Below are positions 34,214-48,730 of a stretch of 64,000 nt of DNA, piece by piece. The stretch covers positions 124,001 through 188,000 of the forward strand of contig VWZX01001042.1 in the NCBI GenBank assembly GCA_013399015.1. The letters run 5' to 3'. Made by a program: the position numbers and the translations under genes. The first letter of the stretch is position 1, and each line of letters opens with the position of its first letter. The stretch is from Galbula dea. Taxonomy: Eukaryota; Chordata; Aves; Piciformes; Galbulidae. A model generated the notes under the pieces. That model was not told where the DNA came from, searched no databases, and saw only the letters and a list, made by a program, of their open reading frames with translations.

Positions 34214-37200
34214 GTATGTATCCATGTCATCAACCTGCTAAAAACTAATTACTGAGTTTTTTCTTTAGATCATGATTATTTTGCTAAAGTGATGAATTTT
34301 ATTGTAAAAGGCCTTTTTGTTAGAGTCACTAAGATAATGGTGTCTTTAGATTTAGAACTGTTTTAACAATGACACACTATCATCTGTTGGTGACCTATCT
34401 GAAAGCAATTCGACAGGTTTCCTTATGTGCTTGTTGTCTCTGTGTGCCTATTTTTCCCTTTTGGAGATAATTATCCCTATTTAGATTTTAAAGTTGTAAT
34501 GTTGCTATGATTAGGCACTAAGACTTGTATAGGCAGATGTGTGTTGCACAGAGCTCTGAGTGTAGTAGAGGGTTCCAGTTTTGTCATCTTTTTTCTCCCT
34601 GTTTTTCAAATCCCCAAAGCTTCTAAAGCCTTTGAAGAGGGTTTTTTTTTTTTTCATTTCAACAAATATTTATGCTTTCATTTTTTAGTGTTCTGAAGAT
34701 TTCAGGGGTTTTTTTAAAATGTAATATGTATGTTAAAGAAGTCAAGTAAGAATGCAGACATTGTATAGAGAATTTTTAACTTAAAAACATGAACAAGCTT
34801 GCTTGTACAAAGATTTAAATTTTTTTTTTATTTTACTACCTATTATTGTCTAATATTACAGTGCATTGTGGTAATAAAAAGAAGTAGAATGAGTTAATGT
34901 TCCTTTTTCAGGCAGTTCAGCTGGGTGGCAATTGGAAATAATCCAGTTTTACTTTTTTGTCTTTTTGTCTTCAGCTAAAATAGTAGTCTTGAGTCTTTAT
35001 GGTCTTAGATCCTGATGGCTATCACATGCACAATTTTTACTCATTTCTCTGTAGTGCCTGTTTTCAGGAATTACTAGGGCTTTTAAATTTTTTCCCCTTA
35101 TGTGTCTTAACTGCAGAGGTAGGAGGTAGTGACATCCATTTTATTGGGTGGTGTGTGTAATTAAGTTGGTGGTGGTAGGAGAAAGGGACTTCCTTGGAAA
35201 GACTTCTTGGCTTTTCTGATTGTACTATAAGCCACTTTACTCATCCTGACACACTTTTTAAAATGTTGGCAGTTGGGGAAAGCAAGGACATTCCTAGTGT
35301 GTAAACAAGTTCTTCCTCTGTATAACAAATTGGAACATGGTAATGTAGTGGCATGGAGTACTAAAGACTTCTTACAAAATAAGGTCTGTTAAGACTGTTA
35401 TTGCCTATATGCTTGAAAACTCTGATTGGAAGTTCATGGAGTCTGAAAGGGTGATGCTCTTTTAGCCAGATTCATGTCCTCATTTAACTGTGAATGCTGT
35501 AAAGCCCTGAAGTGTACATAGTTGGATATCCCTGTGAGGTATACAGCTTAAGTATCTCCAGAGATGTATTTCATCAATTCTGCTTTTGTGCTGTATTACA
35601 CTTTCTTTATAGCTCCGACTTTTAAATAGTATTTTAAATGTTATGATTTCAGCTCATATAGAATTGTTTTGTACCAGGTTAAAAAAAAAATCCTATAGAT
35701 GCCTTCCTCTAACCTTGTTCAGTGTTTTGTCACTAGATGAGCAAATTGGGACAATAAACAGGGTGTACCAGCCTACTGTTGAAGATGAATTTTTCTTTCT
35801 TGCTTATTAAATATTTCCCAAATGGTGATTTTTAGGAGTGATTTTTTTGAAATCTGTAGTGCCTGACTAATAGCACTTAATAGTGTGAAACACAAGACTT
35901 ATAGTGTGTTCTGGGATCATGCTTTTACAATAGCAGATAGCAGCTGAATCCTCTTTAAATTATCTGCTTATTTCTATTTTTGTATCTTGGTAATGGAATG
36001 AAGTGCTCTGCTGGAATGAGCAAAAGAACTACTGTGTTTACCAAGTTGGGTATGCTGCAGAAGGCAGATGCTGACAAAACAGGTAATAAAAAATAGAATG
36101 ATTTTTTAAAAAATTGTGAACATTTACTTGCTTAATGTCAGCAGCTGTGGTATTAGTGTGCCACCAAATTTAATAGAATGGAACTGCGCAGGAGCTTGAT
36201 AGGTTTTGAAAGGTAAAGTGGTTTGTCCTGTAGATCTGTTTGCATTGGAAAGTGGCTCAGGGTTGTGGGTTTTTTTAAATTTTATTTTTCCTTTCTGTTC
36301 CTTATTGCTGCAATTTAGGAACATTTTTGTATTAATGAGAATTTAGGTGAGCTACTGAGTCTGACAACTATTTTAAGTATAAAAGTGTCTTAGAAGGTCT
36401 TAAAGAAACCAACCAAGCAAAAAACCTATTCCTAGCATCCGAATCTTAAAAGTTGTTTGCAAGTTGAGAAATATTTTGTGTGGTATTCCAGTGATGAGGG
36501 TTTTTTTGGTTTTTGTTTATTGTGTTTGGGGTTTTTTTTAGCATTAAAACATTTATCAGTATTGCTTTTCAAAATGTTAACTCAACTAGTATATACTTTT
36601 ATAGCCAAAACCAAGACCTTAGGCATACACACTCTGTGACATATGTTTTAAAATACATAGCTTCCCTCGGAATGGTTTCAAGTGTATTCCATAACTGTCT
36701 TTTTAGCTATATGAGTATTAGAACTCTAGAAAAACCCCACATCTCACTCACTGGAGTATTTGCATATGATTGTGTGCATCACAACACTTAGCGGAGGTTA
36801 GTAAAACAACAGGCAGTTCTCAGAAGGTTGCTGTGTAGCAATTAACAGTTGAGGTGTTCTCAGTTTTAAAAATTTGCCTCAAAAACGCTCCAATTCCAGT
36901 CAAACATGGAAAGATGAGCTTGGAAGGTCCAGAGAAAGTACTTTCATGTACAAAAAAGCAAATACAGGTCTGTACATATGCAGACATATCCATAAACTAT
37001 TTCATATTCTCTTTTGCTATTTGTAGCATTAAAGAAGGGGAGTGCCATGGCTGCTCTGTGCAAACTAGCAAATAGCATCTGTACCTGTAGTGTGTGAAAT
37101 GTGCCTTTCTCTTGCAGCTCTGTGCTTTGGTTCTGTTGTAAGACAGGGTAGCTAATACTGTGGAACAGTCTTCATGGCCAGCTGTGTAAGTCAAATCTGC

Positions 37201-38731
37201 AATAAGCGCACGAGATGTTAAGTTTCAGTGTTCGTTCTGCATATGGAAAAATCTCCTTTGCAAACATTAAACCAGCTTCCCTTCAAGTGCCTCTGCTAGA
37301 AGAGCAGAAATAAGGTGACAGAAACGTGCTGTTTGATGGTAAAGAAATGAGTAACAGAGCTGGAATTGCCTCTGGTATCTAACAGCAGGGACCGGGTACA
37401 CGTAAACTGCTTCCAAGTACACAGCAACCCTGCAGGGCATACTCAGCTCAGCATTGCATCTCTGATCAGTCTTGTACAGTGGAAGATGACCAGGAGTCCT
37501 AGCATCTATCTGAAATAAAAGTGAGTTTCTGTACCCGAGTTCTGAGTTTGTTAGAGAACTCTGGAAGGGTTAGTGATCAAGTAGGTATTATGGCTTCCTC
37601 CCATTCCGTCCCTCCACCTGTGTTTGCTTCTCACTTACGTTCAGAGGCTGCCTCATAATACTGTTTGGGATCCAAAATGCTATTTACATAAAAATCTTTA
37701 CCCTCTGTCCTGTTTTCTTATCACAGCAGATAGCATTGTTTTGCTTGAGTAATGCCACAGGAAATTTTTCTGTGTATACTTCCGATAAAAAGTAATAAGG
37801 AACCTTTACTAAGGGCTTCTGGAACCTGCTCCTGAAGCTCTTTGCAACAGAAGGGAGGGAAAGGGAGGTTTAGTTAGGTTTTCAAGTGTGGTTTTACAAG
37901 TGGGATCAGGCTGATCTCACAGTTTGCTGCCAGTGAAAAGGGCAATCTTGCTTCCAGCTGTGCAGTCCTTCCCCATCTCTAACCCTGTGCTGGTGTGGCC
38001 TTTCCCTGAGCTGATTCATTTCACAAAGCCAGCAGAAAATGTTTTCATATTTTTGGGCAGCATTTTTGAGATGAATTGGCAAGGGGAACCAACTCGCTGA
38101 GAGGGCCTTTTCGGTCAGCAGTGGGGGCAGCATTAGATATCATAACTGAAAGTAGCAGTCACCTTTGGATACCCTCTGTTTTAAGTATATTGATTGTGGA
38201 AGATGAACTCTTTAATATTTTAGCATATTATATGGAAACACAGCATCTCTCCCAGAGTTTTTAAGTGCACTGATGATACATTTTATTATTATTGCTTATA
38301 AGCAGATAAAATGACAATTGGGTAAAGGTTAAGTAAGGCATTTGCTTAAGATGAAGTCTGTAATGAACTGAAAGAATGCCCAGCTTACTTTTTAAAAGTA
38401 AGCCCATGTACAAAGGGTGTATGCCTCTGACTTGTTCAGTTTACTATTAATATGGAAAATTGACTATAGTTATATTTGTTAAAAAAGCAAAACAAAACCC
38501 AACAAAATGTTATGACTTAGTTCTAGGAGATACCTCAAATACTATTTTGGCTGTATTTTTTGAGATAGATTTTTTTTTTTTTTTTAATGATATTGTGTAC
38601 TTGTCTGTATGGCTAATACACTTTTAATATAGTTGTTTCAGATTTTCATCTGAAGAATAAGCCTGTAGGAATTTACAGTGAATATACATTTTTCCTACAG
38701 TGTTTGTGGTTTGGCTTTGTTGTTGTTTGGT
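34214..38731. other. FRYL intron sequence
   Basis: AT-rich intron with scattered poly-T runs (for example near 34641-34654 and 38569-38585). No exon or element is supported. Confidence 0.5.
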
Positions 38732-38775
38732 TTCATAGAATCATAGAATGAATAGAATAGAATTGGTTTGTTTTT
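38732..38775 (-). mobile_element. CR1 3'-terminus remnant
   Basis: TCATAGAATCATAGAATGAA and degenerate AGAAT repeats match the terminal octamer array of CR1 in reverse orientation. The body is unrecognisable, so this is a very short or decayed copy, or an expanded octamer alone. Confidence 0.55.
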
Positions 38776-41700
38776 GGCCAACCCTTACCTTTACCTCATC
38801 CCAAAGAGCAACAAAGTAGTTGTAATTTAGTGCTTCTTTCAAGATGGGTGTTAATGCAACTAAAAGGCAGATCTAGAAGGGTCCTTTCTTTATATGTAAC
38901 AGCTACTCATACAGATTTAATGAGGGAATAATTTATTTGTTTTTCTCTGAGACATACTGAACAGAACTTACAAGGTTTTTTTATGTTATTTTTCACTGAG
39001 TAGATTACCTCTGTCACATTTGCAGGGGCTTTTTTTTGTATCTTCTGGACTTAAAGCATTTAGAAGGTTTTCTGAGGCTGAAGTATGTTAGTATAAGGTT
39101 TCATGTGTCAGGTGGAACCCATGTAATGACTGAATACTGTGAAAAGGAGATTGTACCATTCCGTCTGTGTAATTGTCTTGTATATTCATTTGTGGTGGTG
39201 CTGGTGTATGTCTGTCTGTGGTGAGGCTATTTAGCATGTTAAACAGAGAGGAAAACCTCCTTTTCCTCCCAGTGCTCATAGGCAGTAAACTGGAATACTG
39301 AGAAAGAACCAACAGCAAGTTTAGGAAGTGAATGTCAGTAGTCCAGATGTTTGGGCTTTTTTCTGTTTTTTGTCTTTCTGTCCTGCAGATCATAAGCTGA
39401 AAAGTCAGAAGTAATGAGAAATACAATTTGTTAAGGGAAAAAAATAATATTAGTGTTGAAATTGGACAATATTTATCTGCAAATATCCTTTAAAACATTA
39501 CCTTTAGGCTAATTCTTCAAGATAATGCAGTTAAAACTTAGTGGGGCAGTAGTAAATACAGAAAATACATTATCTTTCCAATTCACAATTAGTTTAAGAT
39601 AATTGAGAGAGGGACAAAATAAATCTTTTCACTTGAAGGAGAGGGGAAGAGAGGTGATATAGTATGGGGAGAATGACAGAAAAACAAGCAAGTCTTCAGA
39701 AGAATTCCTCAATAGCAGATTAAGGGGAGCTGTTAAGTGCTGAAGGCAGCAAGTTGTGGAGAATCTCATTGCAAAAGTAATTATGTATGGTAATGTAAAC
39801 CTGTTCTTTCTGTGATATACTGCTAATACAAGGACATAAGTGTTCTTTTAAGTTCTTTGTGTCTAAGTTGTCCACAGACCCTTAAAGGGATGTTTTGAGA
39901 GAGAGAGAGAGCAGGGTTTAACATGTTGTTCCTTACTTATTCACACTGTAAATCTTTTGCATGTAGAACAGACTTTAAAACATATCTGTGACACTGCTAT
40001 CCAAGGTAGTCTGTAAGAAGCTGGATAGTGTATAAAATCAAAATCTTATCTTGTTTTTAAGGAACAATTTTCCTTTGAATAAAAAACTATTATCTTTTAA
40101 GACTCACTAAAATTGATCACTGGGCTAAAAAAATCCAACATTGCATCCCTTTAACACTCAAGAAAGTATTTGTAAGGTAAATATATTTATATATATTTAC
40201 CAGCAGGATTAAATCAGGAGTTGCAGATGAAGATGCCATGCTAGTGACATCAATTCAGATTTAAGTTACAGAATGATTACAATTTAAGAGAGTTCTCCAC
40301 TTCTAAGTTGTAAAGGAAAAAAGTCTCTTTCAAAAGCAAAAGTTTTAGTTCGTAGGTGATCTAACTAGTCTTAAACTCCTCTAGGAGTAATTTTTCTGTT
40401 TCTAGTGAAAATGAGTTGTAAATGGAAGAGGCAGATACGTTTTTCAGTAATTTATAGTACTTTTGATGGCTGTTGGCAGTTTCAGTTGGCTGCACTTGTT
40501 AACTGGTTTATGTTGTAATTTGTAGATTACTGTATTTCTCTTAAGCTCCTCAGTAACAGAATGATTCTTACCTTGTGAGTGCTAACTTTTTGTCCTTGCT
40601 AAAAAGTACTATGTGTATTGAAACTGAGGGCAAATAATTTCAACTATCATCTTAATCAAGGGTTACTTTGGAAAGCCTTTCCATTTTCAGTAAATGGCAT
40701 TTTTTTGTTTCTGACTAAGGACTGACTAAGGACTGACTAAGGTCTTTAGTTGCCCTTCAAATAAGGAAATGTCATAAGTACCTTCTTCAGCTGGGAATGT
40801 TTTTGCAATTAGTAAGCACTGTTGAAGAATACCTGTGATTTGGGAAGTAGCATTCATGGCCTTGACTGCTTTATTCAAATGCATATCTCTCTCTCCAGCC
40901 AATTTCTAAATGGTGCATGCAAGCAGATATCCTCCCAGAAAAGCGGGTTCTCAGTTTATGCTTGAAGGTTTTTGGTGTTTGTATTTATAAAGAAAAGATT
41001 TTGTTAGGAGAAATCTAAATGCACTACTGATTTGAAGAGAGAGGTGAAACTCTCAGCCTCATCACTTCAGCAGTGATGCCTTCTAAAGGGATTAACTTGC
41101 TGTCTCAAGCAGTTTTTCATGAGATGCTCAGGGCTTGGTGTACCTTCAATACCCTTTATTGTACCTGCAATACCCTTTATATAGCAATACTATATAAGTA
41201 ATAATAATTCTTTAGTTCATTACTACCAGTGAATTCTGAAGTGACAAGCATCTTTGCTGGACTCTGACTGTTTGGGAAGCTTTCACTGCTCATTGGTAAG
41301 AGCAGTATGGCAACATGAGCATTGGGTGCTTTAGCATCAGCATGCTGTCATATGTCATATGACAGTCATATGAGACACTGGCCTAAAACTGTCTGGTGTC
41401 TCTTGACATCTTTTAAGATGCACTGAGGTGAGTCGTGTCTTGGTTACTACTTTGAGAAGATGTCTGGATGGGGGAAGAGTGTTTCTAATGTCAAAGTATT
41501 TTCTAACTTGAAAGTGTAAAAAGTGCTGGGCTTCGTATTTGCTGTGTGGTCTCTCCAGGGGGCAGTGGTCTCTCCTGCTGGCCAAGGCTATTTTGTAGTC
41601 CATCAGCAGAGGTACTTCAGGGAACTTTGTGCTGTGGACTGTTTGCAAAACTTCCAGACAAATATGGCCTTGTTGTAGAGTTTGTGTGTTGTATATCGGG

Positions 41701-44700
41701 TATCTAACTGTTGCATTTAGCTGCCTTTGGGTTTGTTACTACTTTTTTCCTTGCTTCCTGTTTTATTTCTTTTTCTGCTTTCTGAGGATAAAGGTTCAGA
41801 AATGAAACTTGTATGAATTCTGTTAGTTCTGACTTGCAAATCAATGTATATGTATTATTTACCCTTCTTGTTTAAAGCATCTTTGTTTTGTACTTTTGCT
41901 TCAAGTTCCTACAAGAATATCTGTTTTTTCACAGAGATGGGAAAACAGTAAAATTCAGCATTAAAAGCACTTAATTGTTTAAATCCACTTATTGTTTAAA
42001 TACCTAAAGTATTAAAAATTGCAGTGTAAATGTTTGCTGGCTTTGGAGTAAAGAAATATGCTAATTCAGTTTAACTATGAAAAATGCCATGTTAATGTAA
42101 TTATTTTACTAATGATATTGTGTGGTACAGCTCCTTATGCTCCTGTCCTGTGTAATGGGAACATTGAGAATGGCAATTTTAGGAGTTGAAATCTCAGGAG
42201 GAAGTTGCCTGTCTCTGGCTTGCCTCTGTTTGCTTTCCCTCTCTTGCCTGTATCTACAGCTTTCAAAGTCTTTATAGTGTGTGTACGTAGCTTGTAAAAC
42301 TGCTGCCTACATAGGGATTCAAGCTATGGTGGAATAATTTGGTGGGCTTGTGCTTGTGAGGAGGTTTAGCAGAGATGCTTGAAGTAGTTTCCACTTGTAA
42401 CTCTGCAGTCCCTCATCCCCTCTCCCTTCTGTTAGTGCTCTGGGGCAGAGATGACTGAACCATACATATATCTGCATTATGGTGGGCCTATAAAGTGTTT
42501 AACATATAAACAGAAATGGACTGCAGGCTGCCAACAGCAATTGGCTCAGGAGCAGATGTTCAACTTTGCTTATGGTGAAGGGAGGAAGGCGGAAATTTAT
42601 CTCCTAATGCAGGGCAAGGCAAATATGTTATTACCTTCAGCTGCTGTGTGAGACTAGTGAGAATCTGCACCCTGAGAACATTTTCTACCCAAGTACTATT
42701 GCACTCATGAGGCTTAACAGACTTGGGAAATCTGTGCTGAGTTTACCCCAGAGGTAATTCACGGTAACTTTTTTTTTGTAAGGTTGTCCTGGAGGAGTCC
42801 TAAACTCTTGTTGTAGGTTGTTTTTGTTTGTTTGGTTTGGTTTAGGTTTTTGTGGGTGGTTTTTTGTGATTCATCCCCGCCCCCCAATGCTTTCTCTAGG
42901 GATAGAGTAGCTGATTCTCACATAACACAACTATGCTGTTTCCTGTAAAAGTGGCGCAGACATCCAGCAGCTTGGGAGGAGCAACAGAAATAGAAACAGC
43001 TGATTCGTAGCGGTTGTCTTAAGGCCTTGTAGGGTAACAGTTAAGCCTTTCCCTACTCTATCCATTTAAACACCCAGCTCCTAACGGATTTTCTGTATAG
43101 CTTGGTAACTGTTGGCGGGTTCTGTTTAAAAGGTTGATGAAAATTGGTTCCCCCACACCACTATGTTGGCATCTTAATGCTGAAGCACAGTAAGGAGGCT
43201 GACATGGTAGAGAATTGGCAGATAAGATGTTGAGTCAGACATTTCAAGTTGTCCGACACAGACAGAACTGTCCTAATTGGGCTTTATACCTTTAAGGTTA
43301 TTTGCAGTCCTGCAAGGTTGAAATTGAGCATCTCAGAGGGAGTAAATCAATGAGTTCGATAGAATTTTAACTACAAGAGATACCTGTGAAGGTGAAAAAC
43401 TCTGATCTGTCAGGCTCGTGAGATACAGCAACAGCTGTAGGTTCCTGCATTGCTTGCCCTACCTTATTTCCTCTAGGAGAGATGTTAAATATCATCTCAG
43501 AACTGCCTGCTGAGCTGCTTGAAATGTTTCACCTTTTTATTACTGGTTTGTTCCCTTGTAATCTTACGATGTTTGCTGATCTGGATTTTCAGGAAGAGCT
43601 AGGTTTGAACTCTGTTTAGTCTAAATCCTTACAAAGTTGGTAAGGTCCTTGTTAAAGTACCTTGAAAGCTATTTTGATTTTTCAGGATTTAATTATTCTT
43701 TCTTTAAAGTTGTGGGGGTTTTTTATTGTTGTTGTTGGGGTTTTTTTCCTCCTTTCTTTAAAGGTAGGATTACTGTTCAATCCTAATGTTAACTTAATGA
43801 AAAGTTAAATATTAACAGTATCCTCTTTGATCTTACTCAAAGACTGTTCTGCAGAAAAGCTGTGCATCCTTAGAGTCCTTCCAGAACCAGTTGGAAAACT
43901 CATAATTTACTTTAAATGGGTAATATTATTTGGAGCTCTTTGCCTCAATGCGTTTTTTTATCAGTCCATATGATCCTGAAGATTAATGTAGCAGGGCTGA
44001 AAACCTCAAAGAAACTTGTGGAAGCAGCAGTGACTGTATGGTTTTATACATAACCTCAAAGACTGTCTTTAGCTGTGGTTTTTATATGGAGTATTTATTC
44101 TGGAATGATTAATGCAAATTGTTTTTTAGAGAGATAAGTTGACAAATCATATCCTGTTATCTCAGTCATCCCAGTAGAAAAGAGCAAGTACTACATGATT
44201 GGAGACTTGGGGGACAGAGGTAGTGTGATATGAATATATTGTAGAATAGATTTGAATCTACTGTAGAATCAGGGGGCAACACTTCAAATGGGATGGAAAA
44301 TAAAAAAGGAAATAAGGCTAAAAATCTGTAATGTTCCCTGTGAAATAAATGAATGACATGTAAAATGATATTTCTTTGTCATTTAAAAGCAGACTTTAAA
44401 AGGTTAAATATTGCTCTTTTAAGATTAACCTAATCAGCAATCTCTTCAGTCAGGAAAAATCCCCTGCCTTTTTAGCCTGTAGAGGTGAAGCTGAAACAGA
44501 GTTGTGTTAATCATACTAAATTATGAGGCTTTTGTTCTCACATTTGGCCACAGGCCAGAGCTGTGGCAGTTACAGAAATGGCAGTTGTTGTGCACTGCAC
44601 TTATTATATGTACATTGTTCACAATAGTTGCCAGTGATGTTTTTCAACAGCTCTAAGGAAAAGGGCATGATGCTTCTTGAAAGATAAGTTGTACAAACAA

Positions 44701-47700
44701 CATTTGCATACACATTTGTAGTAAATGTATTGATCCTAGTAAGTGTAGTGATCCTTTTAGAAGTGCTTTTTGTTAAATTCCAGATTCTTCAAATAAAAGG
44801 AAACTTCTGTTGTCTATACTGTACTACCTACAGCATGATAGTGTCTAGTCTCTCAGGTTGCTTGGGTCCTTTAGCTACTTATAATACCCAGGGTGAATCT
44901 TCCCTGTTAATGTGACTGGGCTTGCTATACATGTACTGATCTACAGGGTACGTGTTCTTCAAGTGCTACATTGACTTTGCTTGTATAGGTCACGTGTGCT
45001 ATGGATGAACAGTGCCAAAATGGATGGTCTAATACTTACCAGAGCAGTTGGGCTTACTGTGGGTGAATATAATAATGTATAGATCCATTTGCAGCTTGGA
45101 GTCTGCAGACTTGTGTTGTTGAAGTGGCTTAAGCAATTTCCTTCTAGCCATCCTCTTTAGTAAGAGGTTTTCGTATCTGAGCAAAAAACATGGTGTGGCT
45201 TGGACACATGCATTGATCATTTCAATAGAATGCCATCACCTTACCGATGCAGACTGAGCACTTCTGCTTTACTGGAAGTACAGCACTATTCTTGTCATGT
45301 TCTTTTAAGAGCTTACTGATACCAGTCTGCCGAGTCACACATGCCTCACCTTGACTCTTGAGGAAGTATCGACAGCACAGACTTTATAGTAGTCTGCTAC
45401 CTTTAATAGTGAAATTTATAACTGGTCCAGAATCAAAAGCTATGCAAATATTGGAATCAGTATATAAACTATGTGTTTATTGGAATTCTGTAATTTGCAG
45501 CCTACTAATGTAAGTATGCACATATTCTCAGTTTTAGAATTATTTTGGGATTGTTTTTCTTACATAAACCAGTTCCAGATCAACACTATTTGCTTTATAA
45601 TTAAATGCAAGTGCTTTCTTTTCCATCTTCTCTACAGGTAGTAAAACAATAATCTTATGGAAGACCTCCTGTATAAGTACTCCAAAAAGATAGCTATTTT
45701 TAGACTCTTTCAGAGTGGACATACTTGTTGCTCTCAATTTTTAAGCATGGTGTACTTTCTAGAAAAAGTCTGTTTCATTTTCCTCTCTGAAAATTAGGAA
45801 CTGGGGAAGAATCCATGCTGTAAATTACATTTTCATTACAGCATTTCAGATATCTTGTAACTCTACACCATCAGTTTTACTAGGCTCTTCTCAGTGGATT
45901 AGCCTTGTTTGTACTTGGCAGGGTTCAGAGGCTTGTAGCTCATGGTTTTTATTTCCTGCTTCTACTATTCTTTTTCTGATTAAAAATGAAAAAAAAGTTG
46001 TATTTTAAACTTTGTGGTTTATCCTGGAATCTTTGTTTATTCTTTTATGGGGTAGCTTATTTCAGTAACTCAATTCCAAAGGCAAGACAAAACCCCAAAA
46101 GTCCAAAATTGCAGTAATTGTCATTTGTACATAATTGATTATAAAAGCATATAAATTGGGTTGAGGAAGAAGAAATGTTAGAATGCTTGTGAACAGTTGT
46201 ATAAGCTAATGCTTGTGACACTGATGCTTATATGATGATAAGATACTGACAGATCTATTACTGCTTACATTAAATGGTAATTGTAATGGTAGTTTTCTGA
46301 CTTTTTTTTTTTTGGCAGGGGTGGGGAGAGGCAGTAAAAGTGTGTGCTGCATGTCATTCTTATCTTTTTAAATTAATGATGTCAGTTGACTCCTTAACTT
46401 CTTATGTCTGTGCATGTCTATATGAAAACATTCATATTATGTGTATATATATATCTTAAGAGGTTTTCTCTTTGCAAATATTTTTGTTCCTGATATTTAA
46501 TATTTCTAGTCTTCAGTACTTCTGCTGAAATCTTCAGAAGGAAAACCTTACACTTGGTACATACAGTTCCCAAAATATTCTCAACATCTTAGAAGTTCTT
46601 AATGGTTTAATATTTCCTACTGAACTAACTGAATTTAAAATTTTGATTGATGGTGTCTTTGAGGGAGCCCTGTTGACTGTGATCAGTAGTTGATATGAAG
46701 AATAAATAATAATACAGTGAAATCTCAGCTGACATGGCAGAAAACCACGTAACTTGCTTGACCAACACATCAATATAATAAAGAAATGGAAATTTCAAAA
46801 AAATGTTTCCTAAAGGCATTAACTCTTGAAACACTGCATTAAAGAAGTACTGGCAGCTCTTCTGTTTGTTGAAAGTCATCTTAACAGAATTCCAGAAGGT
46901 GGAACATTGAGATTAGTGTTTCTGTGGAGTTGTTTGAGTGTATCTCCTAGGCTTTCTGGGATGATTGTTTTTTAATAAGTTTCTGGCACTATAACTTAAA
47001 GAATAAAAATAGGGGGAAGAGGGAGGAAGGGCAACTACAAAGAACCCAAAGTGTATTTTAAAAAGTCATTAATTTTGAGGTGATGGGAGAGTTGGCTCAT
47101 AATTTTGGAACGCACACTGTTAACAAGGCTTCCTTTGAAGAACTCTCTGTAGCACAGTGTTAAAGGCAGTCAGAGACCAACCATAATTAATACAGCCTTT
47201 CAAATTAGTGGTGAAATTCATCAACCAGTTCCAAAATCTGACCTTTATGTCCTACTCATAACAAAATACAACCTCTGTTATATCTTTAATCAGAGGAAAA
47301 AAAGGAATGCTTGAAGTATAACTTTGAATGTATTCATAAAAGAAGCGATGAAAAAAGAGCATGAGGTAATTGGAGGTATTCCACAGGCAGTGTTACCTGA
47401 AACAGGCACCATTATTAAAGTTTGATGCCCTGTCCTGAAGAGTTACTCTGTGTGGATTCACACTCTGTACCCTATCTGGGAAGAAACATAAAGGACTACC
47501 CAGATAGAGGTAGCAATTTCAGATTGTATCGAAGTAAAATATTTTTTGCATGGGGCAACCAAAACAGAAACCAAACTTTAAAGGTATTCTTAAATATTTT
47601 CAAAGTTTAAGATACTTGTAGTTTATCTGAGGGCACAGGTGGGGTTTCTTCCTCATGGCTGGTTTACTCTTACTCCAGGGTGAGGGGCAGTTCTGAAACT

Positions 47701-48730
47701 GTAATTTTTTTAAAAAAGTAACTTATAGTGGATTTAGTCAATAAATGTACCTTGAAGCTATATGATTAATTTTTTAGTTTATCTGTATGGTGTGGGTCAA
47801 GATATAGTTTAAATACACCTAATTAAACTAGAGTTAGCAGCCAGTGTCCCAGTCACCTCAATATCCCATTTCTTTTAAATGTCTGTATTTGATCCAAGAA
47901 TAATGTTGCATGTGTAGTTCGGTGGCAGTTACAGAAACAAGCATTATTTTCTCCATATAATTTCTTCCTGTCATGAACAGAAATCTTTCAGAAATTTTCA
48001 GTGACTGTTAGATTTGTCATGAAATTTCAAGACACTTTCAGGTGTTTTTGACTTATGTAAAGATAACAGCTCAAGCCGACAGAAGTTTGCTGCCTTTTGA
48101 TTGTACTTGGTAGTGTGGGCAGAGTAAAGGAGGTTTATCTTAAACTGCTTTATCCTGTGCTGAAATGGGCAATGGCTTTTGGTGGGCTATCTTGCTTTAT
48201 CCTGAAAGAATGTCAGTAAATCCTGAGCCCTGCCTAAAGGTGATACTGGACTACATCCCTGGGAATCCAGAAACCTCACACCAAAGATGCTTTCTGTTGC
48301 GGCCATTGAAATGATACCGAATGATGTAAATCGTCAGAAATGTTATATTGGGTTAAATTCTTTTAAAGATTCTGAGGAAAAAACCCAAGCTGCTAATCGC
48401 TGCAGGTATCAAAGCTAAATTGCCGATAGGTCTCTTGCAGGTACCTACACTCAGAATACTGCTTATGACTTTCCTGCCCTCCCCTTTGCATCTGCTTCTC
48501 TCGTTTGGAATATTTTTTTTCCTTTTATTTTGCTGATCTTCTAGCGTAGCAAGCTTGCCCTGCTTTTGGCACCGTGCACAGTAACGCTGGGAAGTGTATT
48601 TAATTCACTACGCTTTTAACAAATCTGTTGAAAGTTTAATTAAAACTCGGTAAAGTGCAAACAGCCTTTTCTAACCCTTTTTGCTTTTAACTGAAGTAAT
48701 CGTATAGTTTGGCTGCCAAGGTCTGTGGGT
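38776..48730. other. FRYL intron sequence
   Basis: About 10 kb of AT-rich intron. It holds a GA run near 39897-39910, an inverted repeat at 40176-40201, an 11-bp tandem repeat at 40713-40742, an inverted repeat at 41345-41365, a T/G-rich tract at about 42812-42870 and poly-T near 46303-46313. No exon or gene is recognised. Confidence 0.5.
40713..40742. repeat. 11-bp tandem repeat, 2.7 copies
   Basis: The unit GACTAAGGACT is repeated without change. Confidence 0.9.
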
